Source: Chrysoperla carnea (lineage: Eukaryota > Arthropoda > Insecta > Neuroptera > Chrysopidae). From it: DNA of 64,000 nucleotides. The notes under the pieces were generated by a model that saw only the letters and a program-made list of their open reading frames with translations, did not search any database and was not told the origin of the DNA. Made by a program: the position numbers and the translations under genes. The DNA lies in contig NC_058342.1 of NCBI RefSeq assembly GCF_905475395.1, forward strand, positions 31,888,140 to 31,952,139. Direction: 5' to 3'. Shown here piece after piece: positions 10,791-23,600 of the stretch (positions are counted from its first letter, which is position 1; each line of letters begins with the position of its first letter).

Positions 10791-10959
10791 TCGTTAATCA
10801 AACAATGAAAACGTCTTGTTTAATAGTTTAATTTGTTTGCAAATTCACTACGCCTCTTGATGCAAAAATATCCTTTGAAATCAAAGACTTTATCCAAATA
10901 TTACAGTTAATAAAACATATGCACAAAATCAGTAATATTTGCAAAAAAAGTTTGTCATG

Positions 10960-11470
10960 AAGTGGAGGAAACCTGTCACCCAATGGCAAGACGTCCCCGG
11001 GGTAAGAGATGCTTTTAAGCAGATGAAGGTATTGGGTTCTGTCGAGGCCAGACGCCACACAGATATCCCAAAGTTTGTTCCCTGGAATTGCTCTCTGAAT
11101 TCATGGATCCAAGATTTCGGACACAAAAATTCTAGTCCTGCAGGTTTCTACAGGCCCTACAAGTGGGTTTATCACAGATCTCCATATAATGAAAGCTCTA
11201 TAGGGAGTTTTCGGCAATCACAGTCTAATTTTCTGGCTATTTTTATCCACAATTTGGCCTATCGCATGCCCTGCGGAAAGACCTAACAATCAAGATGGGC
11301 TTATCGTAGCTTGATTAAGTAAATTACGGAGCATCTTGCTGTGGGAAAGACGATGGAATAGGGATTTGTGGCGATCTCTCTCTCAATTGCTTCATTCCCT
11401 TTAACGCCAGGATGGCCTGGATTAACAGTGTTATTCACGCGCGAATATATCCAAATTATCTTGTCACAAC
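10960..11470 (-). pseudogene. Decayed LINE RNase H / C-terminal fragment
   Basis: Minus-strand frame at about 11320-11460 reads VNPGHPGVKGNEAIEREIA, matching the W(I/V)PGHxGxxGNExADxxA motif of the RNase H domain in I/Jockey/R1-type LINEs. Lower coordinates contain CRLPKTPYRA-like and NPLVGPVETCRT-like stretches in shifted frames, as expected for the following Cys-rich C-terminus, but this part is weak. Frames are broken. The + strand 115-codon frame over 10939-11286 is not recognised and is probably a shadow of this element. Confidence 0.55.
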
Positions 11471-12242
11471 TTACCCCATTGACCATTACAAATATCTTTA
11501 AAAGGGGCGAAATAGTACGGCTATCGACAAAAGCTTTTGTCATACCTAAAAAGTTAACAGGAATAAAATTAAAGTTTTTTTTTTGCAAAGGTTATCTCTG
11601 TTACGGCTCATGTCATTTCTCAAGACACATAGAGTCGAAGTATACCACTTTCGAAGTTTGATATCGAAAGTGCTAGGTTGTAAATTTGCAACACACGGTA
11701 TAGTAAAACGTGATTGTAATAATAAACGCATGCGCATAGAAATACTAAAATCGATAATATCTATGACGGTAGTAGAAAATATGTCTGATGCTAGTGAACT
11801 CACGAAAATTTTGACGTTATAGTATACACCGTTAAACACACTCTGACTACGCTATACGAAAAATTTTCAAATGTAAGTGTTCGGTTTAACGTAAAAACAC
11901 AATAAACCACATACTCACTATACCGTTAACGCTAGTATACCGTATTTGTACAATCGAAACTGGTTATAGCGACATAAAATGGGCCGTATAATTATTTTCG
12001 ATATATAACAGAGTCGTTTTTAAACGATATGTTTTTTTTTTAATCTTCAAACAAAAAATGAAAGCCTCGATCGTCAATAGACAAACTTAAAAACGGGTTG
12101 TTAATGTTGTTAGAAAAAATCGTCTATAAGAGCTTCTAGAAATATAACAATTGCTGGTAGCTAATCCATACTTATGTTTACTGCATCGCATATAGAAATG
12201 GATATAATAGTCCAAGCAAAGTGGTAACGTGTTATCAACGTT
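11471..12242. other. No gene recognised; pogo-like end fragment near 11.95 kb
   Basis: Overlapping 79-97-codon frames on both strands at 11.5-11.84 kb show no motif. A block AATCGAAACTGGTTATAGCGAC at about 11952-11973 resembles pogo-like terminal repeats seen elsewhere in the window. Confidence 0.4.
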
Positions 12243-12315
12243 AATTTTTATACCACATGTATATGAAATATATCAAGGTATAATAACTTTAGTCCCAAGT
12301 TTGTAACTCTTAAAA
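12243..12315 (+). repeat. Family C terminal fragment
   Basis: The segment with TATACCACATGTATATGAAA followed by TTTAGTCCCAAGTTTGTAAC corresponds to the first 70 bp or so of the family C copy at 46.3 kb. The rest of the element is absent. Confidence 0.7.
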
Positions 12316-12492
12316 ATCAGTGATAGATTAAGACTGAGGCACGTGAGGCAAATGCTAGGGCCGGACAATTTAAGGAGCAGCAAAATTTTCGGAAAGTCAA
12401 AATTTTAAAGCTGAAATAATTCAAGAGCAATTCGAATTTTTTCAATAAAATGAATAATCTAATTATTGATATTTATATTTTTTAATAGACCA

Positions 12493-12885
12493 ATTCGTAC
12501 CGTGTGTGAGTTTTATTGGAGGCGTTTCCATGGTAACGATAGACTACTTTAATTATAGAATTGTATAGATGCATATATAATTGTATGGATTGCATTTATG
12601 ACTTACATCGAAAATTTAATATTATTGTCTCACAAATTTAAATAAATAATTATGATAATTTACATTTGAAAAATAATATTTGAGCAATTTGATTTCTTAT
12701 TTTCACAATTTTTAATGCATTAAGTTTAATTAATTAGTGTTTTTCAATAATTTTAATTCGACATTTTCTATAACATTAACATGTAAAGAAAATTAGTCAT
12801 AACAGCCTCCTTTAACGCCAAAATTTTTCACTGGAAGCGCTAGCATCGATTTTATTGTCCCTATCATGACTACGCACACAACGAA
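12493..12885 (+). repeat. Interspersed repeat family D, copy 2
   Basis: It is co-linear with 2911-3314, with only scattered substitutions and small indels; for example GGAGGCGTTTCCATGGTAAC and TGAAAAATAATATTTGAGCA are kept. Confidence 0.85.
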
Positions 12886-14526
12886 TAGGCTTTTATCAAT
12901 ATTATCTTAATCGATAAATAAAATTAATCTCATTACATTAACTTTAATATAGGTTATATCTCAACAGATTCAAATGTTGCTTGAAAGATTATCTGATTGA
13001 TGTGTGTTCGTACAAGTGTGATTTATTAAATGTACAAATATGATTAATTTTCTTTGTATGACATATTTATACTATTATTGAGTCAAAAATAGATTTTTAT
13101 TATTATTATTATTATAAACTCTTGTCCATAATGCACTAAATTACATAAGTTATTTTTTTATTACATGAGTTATTTTTTTATTTAAATAGGTTCAGTATCA
13201 CGTACTGAAAGTAAATACATAAAATCCTTTCAAAAATAAGCGGGGGAAGTACCTCCATTTTAAGCAAAACCGTTTTATGCTATATCTCCATAACCGTACA
13301 CTTTAGACCAAAAGTGGTAATAAGCTTTATTGTAAATAATTAAATTACCTACCATTGTAAGACAATTTTTTTATATCACTAATTGTTTATGACTTTTACG
13401 ACTATGACGATTTACTTATTGACTATTTGACAGATATCTCTTCTAATATTTGTTTAAACAGGAAAATGATGAATACTTAATTTTTAAATCTACAAGTTTT
13501 CAAAAAATTTCACTTAAAACTACGTAATACCCACGTATGTAGTAATTATAGTATATATCCATAGTAATACCATGCAAAATATAAGTATTAAATACCATAG
13601 TATGTCAACAAGTCTGACAAGCCACATACTATGAATTTCTCTCACTGAATTTATACTTTTATTAATTAATTTTAAGTAATTAAAAAGATATTAATTACTA
13701 AAATAATGGTTTAATTGTAATGTCCAGCCATTAAAGTTACGGGAAAAAAATATTTGAACCAAATATAAATTTCATGAATATTCCCTATTGGTCGTAATAA
13801 CGGATTCGTTGCGATGGGATATCGGTACAAGTGATTTTGACTGTACATATTTGCAAAGCACCTATAAGAGAATTATGAAAATGATTCAACGGCGACGCTC
13901 CCAACGCCAATAATCAGTCACCGAACATAGCCGAATACGAAATTCGAATATATGGTGTAGAGTATATTCAGAGAGTTTTAGTATTATGAGAAACATTTAC
14001 GAAAAAGTCTCAGATACATGAACAACACAAACACTTTAAAACTAGTTAATCTTCTTTTCTAATTCTAAAAATAATTATTTTTTGTTTTTTATTTATCAAC
14101 AGTGAATCGAATACTTTGTTTCAAATAAAAAGTATTGTCCGCGTGCAACGTGTTCTCATTAACTTATGTGAAACTGTTGTTAATTAATTTAATAATAACT
14201 TTTGAGGGTGGCTTTACAAAATGATTACAATCATCCTCGAATTTTCATTAAAATCAAGTTAATTTTCTTTCCCGTACTTTGGAATTTTGAATCGGTATGT
14301 ATTCAAATATTCAATACACGAATAAAAATATAATGAGCGCATGTTTCAAATAATTGTTAAAACTATTTTCAAACTATTTTCTTGTCTAATTGTAGTAATC
14401 GATTTCCCTAAAAAAGTATATTTTGAGTAGGGAAATTGACCTCTCTTTAAACAGAGATTAGCTTGAAGCTTCTTTCAAGGTCATATCGAGATTTTTTCCT
14501 TAAAGTTTTCAATTTTCTTATTTTAG
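12886..14526. other. Upstream region of GluCl, no exon identified
   Basis: AT-rich, with an (ATT)n run near 13098-13113. Upstream non-coding exons and the promoter of the channel gene may lie here or further left, but I cannot place them. The ATG exon is preceded by a pyrimidine-rich tract ending TTTTCTTATTTTAG at 14526, which looks like a splice acceptor. That implies at least one upstream 5' UTR exon. Confidence 0.5.
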
Positions 14527-14556
14527 ATCGCATCTGATTGAAAAACACCGAAGGAT

Positions 14557-14612
14557 ATGTATCGCAAGGAGTATGTCGTTCTGCTCTTATTGTCGTTTGC
14601 AGTTTATTGCCT
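14557..14612 (+). CDS. GluClalpha: GluCl coding exon 1 (start codon and signal peptide)
   Basis: Codes for M-Y-R-K-E-Y then a [13 protein letters not shown] hydrophobic run, a typical short signal peptide. It ends after two bases of codon 19 at a strong GTAAGT donor (14613). The acceptor-like AG at 14525-14526 lies 30 nt upstream, so this exon probably starts at 14527 with a short UTR segment. No other in-frame ATG fits. The start is inferred from the signal peptide and the splice phase matching exon 2. Confidence 0.85.
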
Positions 14613-17600
14613 GTAAGTAGCACATTTTTTTTATATTGGGGGGAATTTTCGTAAAATTAAATAAAATTAAATTAAATTAAATTAAATTTTTTTACAAAAA
14701 TTTTTTTTCTACAATTTGAGGTTATATGGTTTTTGGGGGGATATATTACCTATGTATATACATATACATATGTCTGCATAATATTTCTGAGTTACGCTCG
14801 TGGTACTAAACTATCGTTTATTCATTTTCATTTGATTAAAATTTAATTAAAATTGAATTGTCTTAAATAAAACATTTGTAATTATAATTTTTTTTTAAAT
14901 AATCCAGTTTCATTCAAAACGATAGTCTTTTTCAATATTAATTATTTTGAAACTAATAACAAATTTGTTTTTTGAAACGTTTCATTATCTACATTTTTAT
15001 TTTTTGTACATTATTTCTTAGTTTTTTATAGCTCGGCGATTTTAGAACTTTGAATACATAAAAATAATTTTACCTGGCTAGAAGGTTTATCTAGATAAAA
15101 GGAGAAGGGGCTGGAATGCAAAGAGTCCTTCGCACGACTTACTGTATCAGGGGGTGGGGGATGCTCCATGTATACTCAATTGCACAAAATGCATCAGATT
15201 ACATATAATATTATATGTAAAAAGTGAATTTTTTGTGCAATTAAGTATATTAAAGAGCGACTTTTCCACGAAAACTTTCTCTCTCGAAATTCTTTCAAAC
15301 CCATTGTATACATAAAGCTTATAATAAACACAAATATTTTATAATTTTTTGAACTTATATGTAACATAAATAGAATTCTAAGTAAAATAAGTAGATTTCT
15401 AGATAAAACAGGTGAACTTCTTGATAGTTTTATTTCTATTCTACTATAATACGTTTACTATAAATTCCCACGATGCTTAAACAATTTTATCAAGTGTAAT
15501 TTCCACTTAAAATTTTTCGGAGAGCTTTAAAAAATTATGTATAATTTTTAGTTAAATCATCTTAGAGTCAATTTGTACAAGATGCTGTATTTTAGGGTAT
15601 ACGGCGTTAAATGGCGTATAACCTATGGTCTTTTTGTGATAGGAAGTGTTGCCAACATTTCAATTTTAACCTCTTGAAGATTTATAAATCTTTTAAGTGC
15701 ATTTTTCCAATGTATTTTTTTCAAAAATATTTAAATTTTTAGATAGCAGATATTTTTTCAGTATTTATCAAAATATTTTTGAACTCCTAAAAAACTCAAT
15801 ACAACACCCCCCCCCCCCCCCCCCTCCACACACAAAAAATCCCCGATGTAATTTTTAAACTCTAAATTTTGGGGGGAAAACGCTAAGTCTTTGCGAATAA
15901 AAATTTGCACGTTCTTGCAGCCATACTTGGTAAACATCGGGTTAAATCTAATCTTAAATAACTAAATCCGAGAAAGAGCAAGTCGTATTTCTATTTTTTT
16001 TAGAATAAAATTTCTCTACTTTTAATACTTTTTTGCCCAAAATTAAAAAAGTTTTTCTTTGAATTATTCGAAATGGGTCAAAAATGTATCAGGAAGTGGT
16101 TAGATTGTAACCATACATGGATTTAAGTATTAAACAATAAGTAGATCTCATATACCTGCCAAAATATTTACTCGAGAAGAAATAATCGTACCTTAATATT
16201 GAGATATCACAAAAAAATTAATGACGAAATTTTGCATAGTTTTAGAAAATTTAATCAAAATCTTTTTCGCATTAAAACTTGAATGATAAAATTATAAATA
16301 ATCTTTGTACATATTTTTAGTTATAATTTACAATCGATATGAGATTAGGATTGTTATAAATTAAACTCAATTAGATCAAATTATTATTGTCTTAAGGGGA
16401 TCGTTTCGCCTCCCATGTTAATAAAAAAAATATTAGATTACAAGGAAAAATAATTTGTTTATAATAGTTTAAGTTTTTATCGATCGTTTAGTGAAGTTTC
16501 GATCATACTTTACCGTGTAAATTTTTGTGAAAATTTTTTTCAAAAATGAATACATTTGTTAACAGTCTTACGTGGAAGTAACCCCCTACCAAATTTTTTT
16601 GAATTATAATTCGAGTTATCGATTACATGGAGTGCAAAAAAACTGAAAATTAGTTTTTTCGAAATATTCAGGTTTCTGTTTTTGCACTAAAATTAGTAAT
16701 TTACCGTGAAATTTACTGAGAAATAAGTAATAAACTGAAAAAAAGTCCTGGTGGGAAAATTGGTTCTTAAGGCAGCAAGTAAATACTTTTATTTAAGGCA
16801 ATATTTTCTTGCAATGCTTTAATTTTTAAGAAATCAAATAATAATAATAATGGGGTTTAACCTCCGTTTCTCTGATATATGCGCCTATAACAGAGGTAAT
16901 CCACATCATTATTTGGTAATCTTTATATATTTAACTTCATACATGTTACAATTACAATTTCATGTGGGTGGATTCGGTTGCCTCGTTCTTATCCAAGCGA
17001 CGACAATGTGATCAATTCTACCGTCCTCATTATTATTATTTATTAAATTGTTCACACTGCCGCTGCCTGGCTTCGAACCCGCAACCTAAATCTAAATAGA
17101 CAACCGGTCAGAGTCTAATGCCTTAGACCGCTCGGCCATTAAAGCTCTTAAGAAATCAAATACTTATTTTATTGAATTTAGGAGTCCTTCCAGTACGTGC
17201 ATAATTTACTTCCCCCAGGTGAAAATATCCGTATTATCCATTATTACTCAAAGCCTAAAATAGGATTAATTATGATTAAATTCCCTTGTCGGCACAAAAT
17301 GTTGCAACATGTTTGTCTAATTGTTTCAGATGCAACAATAACATTAAGGTGAACTTTCGTGAAAAGGAGAAACAAGTTCTGGATCAAATTTTAGGTCCAG
17401 GTCGTTACGATGCTCGTATACGACCGTCTGGTGTAAATGGAACAGGTCAGTTATTTTTTATATTTTGTTTTTAATGAATATATAATTTTACTTTGTGAAA
17501 CATATTAATTTTTAATCACAAAATATACAAAATATTTTGTTTGAAATTTTTATTCATTTGACGTGAATTGAAATTTGATTATATAAATAATATTATATAA

Positions 17601-20600
17601 CAACTTTTTGACTTATGATTGAGAGACAAGCTGTGATGGTCAATGGGTACACTATTTATTATTTTTCATGTACAAACTATACAAGTTCAAATATTTTTGT
17701 TTTTATTTTTTATTTATTAAAAAAAAAAAGGCCATATTTAAAAATCACTATTTGAACTCAAAACATTTATTTATAGACCAAGCAAATTTTCAATTGGTTA
17801 GTAGTGTATTTTCTTTCAATTGCATAGGTTTTTTTGTAGAAAGGATTTTTGAGACCCGTAATCTTACAGCACCTGGCAAATTACACCTAAATATCTCGTT
17901 TTGTAGTTAACCAATCACAAATCAGAGTTTGGAGGTCGTCATGTTCTGACATCAAATTGGATCTATTTCTTTAATGCCAGTTTAGATTTCTTCGAAAATC
18001 TTCAGCTTTCGGAACAAATACGACTTAAAAATATGTCATTATTGCATTTAATCAAGTCAAGAGGAGTCACCTGTGTCCATGAGCGTTTTTTCTTTCGATT
18101 AAATCCATTAATGACATATTTTTAAGTCGCATTTCCTCCGAAAGCTAAAGTACGTAAACTTCAAAACGAGATTATTAGGTGAATAGATTAACTGGCTTAC
18201 GTTATATATTTTTATACATTTTCGCTAATTTTTTAGAATTTTGATGTTTATACCTTAAATTTCGTATAGAAAAAGGAAATTATGAAAAGAAAATGATACA
18301 AATATGTTGTTCAAGTTTTATTTTAACCATAAAATGCCAGTAAAACCCTCAACAAGATTTTTTGAGCCCTTTCTGCAATTATTTTTATATTATATTTAAC
18401 AAAGTTGTGTAAAAAAATTGCCTATATTTCAAAACTTTTTGGAAGAACAAGAAGAAAAATGTCTCTGTATTACCTCTGTTGAGGGTTTTCTTAGCATTTT
18501 AAGGTTGCATTTTCCATTTTCATTTTTGTATTCGACTTAGACATCAAAATTCTACAAAATTACTGTTTTTGAACTTGATGTGTACGTGAAACTCGGAAAA
18601 TAAGACGAAAAATGTTTCAAAGACATACATCTTACACGGGTATTGGCTACGTATTCAGATCAATTAAAATTTCATTATGATTCATAATATAAGCAAATAT
18701 TAGATGAACGCTTTAAATTAGAAAGTTCTTCTTTAATAAAACGTTAACATTTTCTGTTTGAGATATTTTTCTTATAAACTCAATGACTTAGACAGTAATT
18801 GATTGCAAAAATATTACTCTTTGAACGTTTTTTTCTTTCAATTTTAACAAAAGTGGTCTTTATAGAAAACAAATTATACTTATTAGAAAATTTTTTTCAA
18901 AGAGCGCCTGGATACCGGAGAAATAATAAATTATATAAAATAACAATTTTGATACGATAAAAACTGATATAGATTATATTTCAAACTGCTATCTATTATT
19001 AGTTATGGAAGAGTATGCTTTTCATTGAGCTGGAAACCTAGGTCAAGTTTAATGTCTGCGTAAGATGTGCGCCTGTACATCTAACATTTTTGAACTTGAA
19101 GTATTTTTATCGATAAAATTTATTTTTCGAGTTTCATATGTCAACTTAAGGATCGGAATCCGAACCGGATCCCGAAAATTCTTTTTAAAACTTACGTTGA
19201 AAAAACAAAATCCTTTCAGAATTTAAATATCCAAATGTTTAATTTGCTTGGAATAATGTGTTTGCGTAAAAACTTCTGATGATGGCTACTTATCAAGTAG
19301 CTATGATTACTTTTTTAAAGGGGCTTTTATTTATTAAGTTTTTAAATAATAAGGGGGGAAATACCCGTTGATTAGTTACGATCATGTGTATACAAGGTGT
19401 TTTATTAATGATAGCAGAAAATTATACCAAACTTATCAAGACAATTAGAAAACATCGTTACCAAATTTCACTGTGTGAGTACATTCACAGGCTCATTGAA
19501 AGTAGTAGGTGTCACTTTAAAACATAGAGGGGGTTATTATAAAACAATAATTGATTGTAAATTGATTTACTTGGGGAACGAATACCATAAAAAATATTTT
19601 GTTGTCTTTATTTATAAAAGCAACAAAAAAAATACATATTTATCAAATTATTTCACCAATACATAATGTCTTAGGATAACACAATATAGCAGGCCGCTCT
19701 ATCAAAGATGTTGTGTTTTGCTATGACGTTATGTGATACTTAATTCACATTACTTCAATTGAATCCTCCCCCTCCCGTATGTATAGTACATAATACATAT
19801 GTTGATACCTCCAACATCTAAGTGTCTCTGTATTGGTGAAATAATTTGATAAATATGTATTATTTTTTTGTTGATTTTATAAATAAAAACAACAAAATAT
19901 TTTTTTTAAATTAAGTAAAGAGCTTTTCCATTTGTCTTGATAAGCTTAATTTACTGGTATAATTTTCTACCATCAATAATGGAACACCCTGTATAGAATG
20001 GGGGTAATAATCTTTGTACAAATCGAAACAATAAATATTCATATGATGAAAGCATTCATAACTCTCTGGTTATGGTTATGTTCGTCATCGACAAATACAT
20101 ACCTTTTCATCTGAGATGTTATTATGTAATATCACTCGACAATCGATTGACCTGAATCTGTTATTCAATGGTTATATTTCAACTGTTTCGAAAGATATAA
20201 ATAATATCCTCGAAAACTATATAAATATTTACCACCCAGAATAGTTCCATTTTGTTTACAAAAAACAATTGAAAATTAAATAATAGTAATTTTTTTGTTA
20301 GAAAAAAACTTCAATAGAATTCGATGAAATTTTCTATAATAATAAATTCAATTTTAGATATTTATTATCCGATCAAATTAATATTATACAGAAATTCGGA
20401 CCCGGCTGAACTTTGGTACGATTGTTCAAAACACCATTATAATTGAAATCGAAAAGGTCCTCATGGATTCGAGAGGTAAAAAAAAATTTCTCGGGTCAAT
20501 GGTCAAAAAACAAGTTTTTTTGTGATTTTCGGCAAAACGGTAAGTTTTATCATAAAATTAGATTTGACAACAATTGTAGATCGAGATATATAAATTTAAA

Positions 20601-23600
20601 TATAAATGTCTGAATACTTTTTTTTCCTAACACCAGCGTTTCTGAGATATATCGTCTACATGATTAAAAGTAAACAAAAACATAAGTACGCCACGTACAT
20701 CACTGAAGCTGTAATACCAGTAAAAATATTTTTCTACCGGTCAGTGTAGCTTACATATATACAATTTTTACTTACATATATCCGCTGGCTGCGTTGTCAT
20801 GGTAGGGACAATCAAATCGACGCCAGCGCTTGCAGTGAATAATTTTGGCGTAAAGATGGCTGTTATGATTAATTCTTTACATGTAAATGGTATAGTAAAA
20901 GTCCAGTTAAAATTATTGAAATATAGCAATTAATTAAACTTGTTTCATTAAGAAATTGTGAAAATAAGATTGGAAATGCAAGCTATAGAATTGTTTTTCG
21001 ATCCATAAAATCATTGGACGATTACAACTATTCCAGCTTTTTGAATCGTTATATCTCAGAAACGGCGGCCCTGGAAAAAAGTATTGAGACATTTTTTTAT
21101 ATTTAATTATCTGATCTACAATTTTGTCTGAAATAATTTTATGAAAAACCTTACCGTTTCGCTAAAATTTTTGAATATAAATTTTTTTCGACGTCTCTGA
21201 TCGATGAGGACTGCGATATTTTGATCGATTGGACCAAATTTTAACCAGGGGCAAATTTTTGTACCTTCGGCTGTTTATATTGACCGGATAATTAACAGTT
21301 TTTTCTGTTTGTTATTATTTTAAATTTCAAATAGTCTGCGAGTTTCTTAGATTTCCAGAGAAACAGCATGCTTGTAACTTTTACGCTCGTACTTTCATAA
21401 TTCTTTTCTTGATCATCAATTTTTCTTCCTATCAAACGAGAAAATGGGAAAAAAACACAAATTATTACACAATAACTCAAATCTTAACTCGAAAGTTGAT
21501 TTTTACCGATTCTTTACAGTGATTTTCCTCAAAACTGCCTGTATAAGAAAACGCGAAGAATTCGGATAAGCTGAAATTTCGATTTCATTATCTCCATAAC
21601 TCATTTCTTTCTAAAATTTTTACTATCAGAGTTATGCCTGTAAATTGAATATTTCCTTTGGAAAAAGAAAAATTTCCTTTGTTTTAAGAGTTCACAAAAA
21701 ATCTATTATTAAACTAAATAAAGATAATTTGGGGGTGGGGGTGTAATTTGTACATAGTAATCGGAAAATTCATAGTATGGAGGGAAAATTCAAGTTAATT
21801 AAAAGTTCATAGCGTGAAAATGGTTTAATATAGACTTCCTCATGATATTACAATAAATCAAAAGTTGCTTGTTTTAGAAAATCGGTTTTAAACTAATGAA
21901 TCTTGTTATTTCTTCCGTCGGATGAGTTTAGAGATATAAGAACAAAAGTTTAAATTACAAATATGACTTTCAAATGAAAGTTTTCCTGTGAAATCATGGT
22001 AATGAACTATTCAGAAAAAAAAACGTATTTAAAAAAACCTTGAAAAAAATACGAAAGTACTTTCGTAAAAACTACATTCACGCAAACTTTGATATTATTT
22101 TTCGAATCATAAACAATTTTATTAGTTAGGAAGCCAAACTAAAAATAAAAATTCACAATTTTTGTTCTCTTTTTGAATTCTTAGAAAAATAAATTTTAGA
22201 AATATTCTCAACAAAACATTTCCGTTTCATTTTTTGTTATTTCATTTACATACTAATAAAAGAGTGAAATTATCTATGATTTAAATTTTATTTTTCCGTT
22301 GTTTTTCATGATTTTCCGTTTACATATTATATATAGAAGGGATTACTTGTACAATTTCGAATTGTACAATACATATACATGTTTCTGTAATACATGTAAT
22401 ATGTTATATATATATTCGAAAGAAGGAATTCTCGTCTACTTATATTAATGGGTGTGGTCGACATTTCTAGAAAGTTTTTTTTTTATCCCATTCATAAATT
22501 GTGGATAGCAATTATCACATAACATAAAAAAACCTTTGAACTCAGTTAAAGTGAATGGATTTACATGATTTTTATTATGACTTTCTATGACCTTTTTAAA
22601 TAACCTATCTCGATTCGAAATAAAGTGAAATTTTAGGTTATAAAAACTCTTTAGGTTAGATTAAGTTATATTGGCTGTCCACGAGAGATACACTTAGACC
22701 ATCGGGCCCATTATGATTTTTGATGAACCTTTTCCAATGAAAATTTCATTTATCAGTTTTTCAACTATTTCGAGAGGTTGAGTACACCAACCCATCACAA
22801 TTATTAATTGATTTCACGGTGGGAATCGAACCCACTACCATAGCTACTAACTGCCTTAGATTTAGGAAATAATTGACAGGAAAAACAGACCCGGAAAAAA
22901 GTACTGAACAAAATTTCTGTAATAGTGTCCCTTTTTTGAACGCAAGGGCTTAAACTTCAGAACCCAACCAACTCCTCTATAGGCGACAAACTCAACCAAA
23001 CCAACTTCGGGTCTTCGGACAATTTTATCGGTCTATTTCTTGGGGTCTATTTTTCCGAGTCTGTTTTTTCTGAATTCCAACTCGGGTATTGGGGTTGATA
23101 AATGTTCACATGGTGTATGTTTTCGCAAAACTAAATTTCCCAGAATTTGAAAATGCGTGTGTTAAATGTGAATGAGCAATTTTCAGAGGAAAAGGGGTTA
23201 ATACGTGTAATTAAAACCAAAAAATTTATGCCAGAGAGTATTAAAAAATTTATGGATAAATAAGCCTTCGAAACAGATAGTTGTAGATTTTTCTTTATTA
23301 GAAAAACCTTAATCAATTTCTTAGGAAAATATATACTGTAAATTAATAAATGGAAAGAAAGTTTTTATTGGTTTAAAATTCTTGGAAAATACAAATAGGA
23401 TTTTTATCAAACACGTCCAGACAGGATCTGAGAATCTGTGCATACTGAAAATCCTTTAATTAAAATTTAATCCGCATTCTTTACCTTCATGAACTTACAA
23501 CGTCATGCAAGAAATTAAGGCGGTTGGTGAAATAGAAAATAAAAAAATGTACAAAATAAAATAAAAATAAAAGTTAACTTGAAAGTATATTTTAGGATTT

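Noticed and set aside
10939..11286. 115-codon open frame on the + strand
   Set aside because: No recognisable domain, and it lies antisense to a decayed LINE C-terminal region; most likely a shadow.
11583..11839. Overlapping open frames on both strands
   Set aside because: No motif on either strand and no splice or repeat support.
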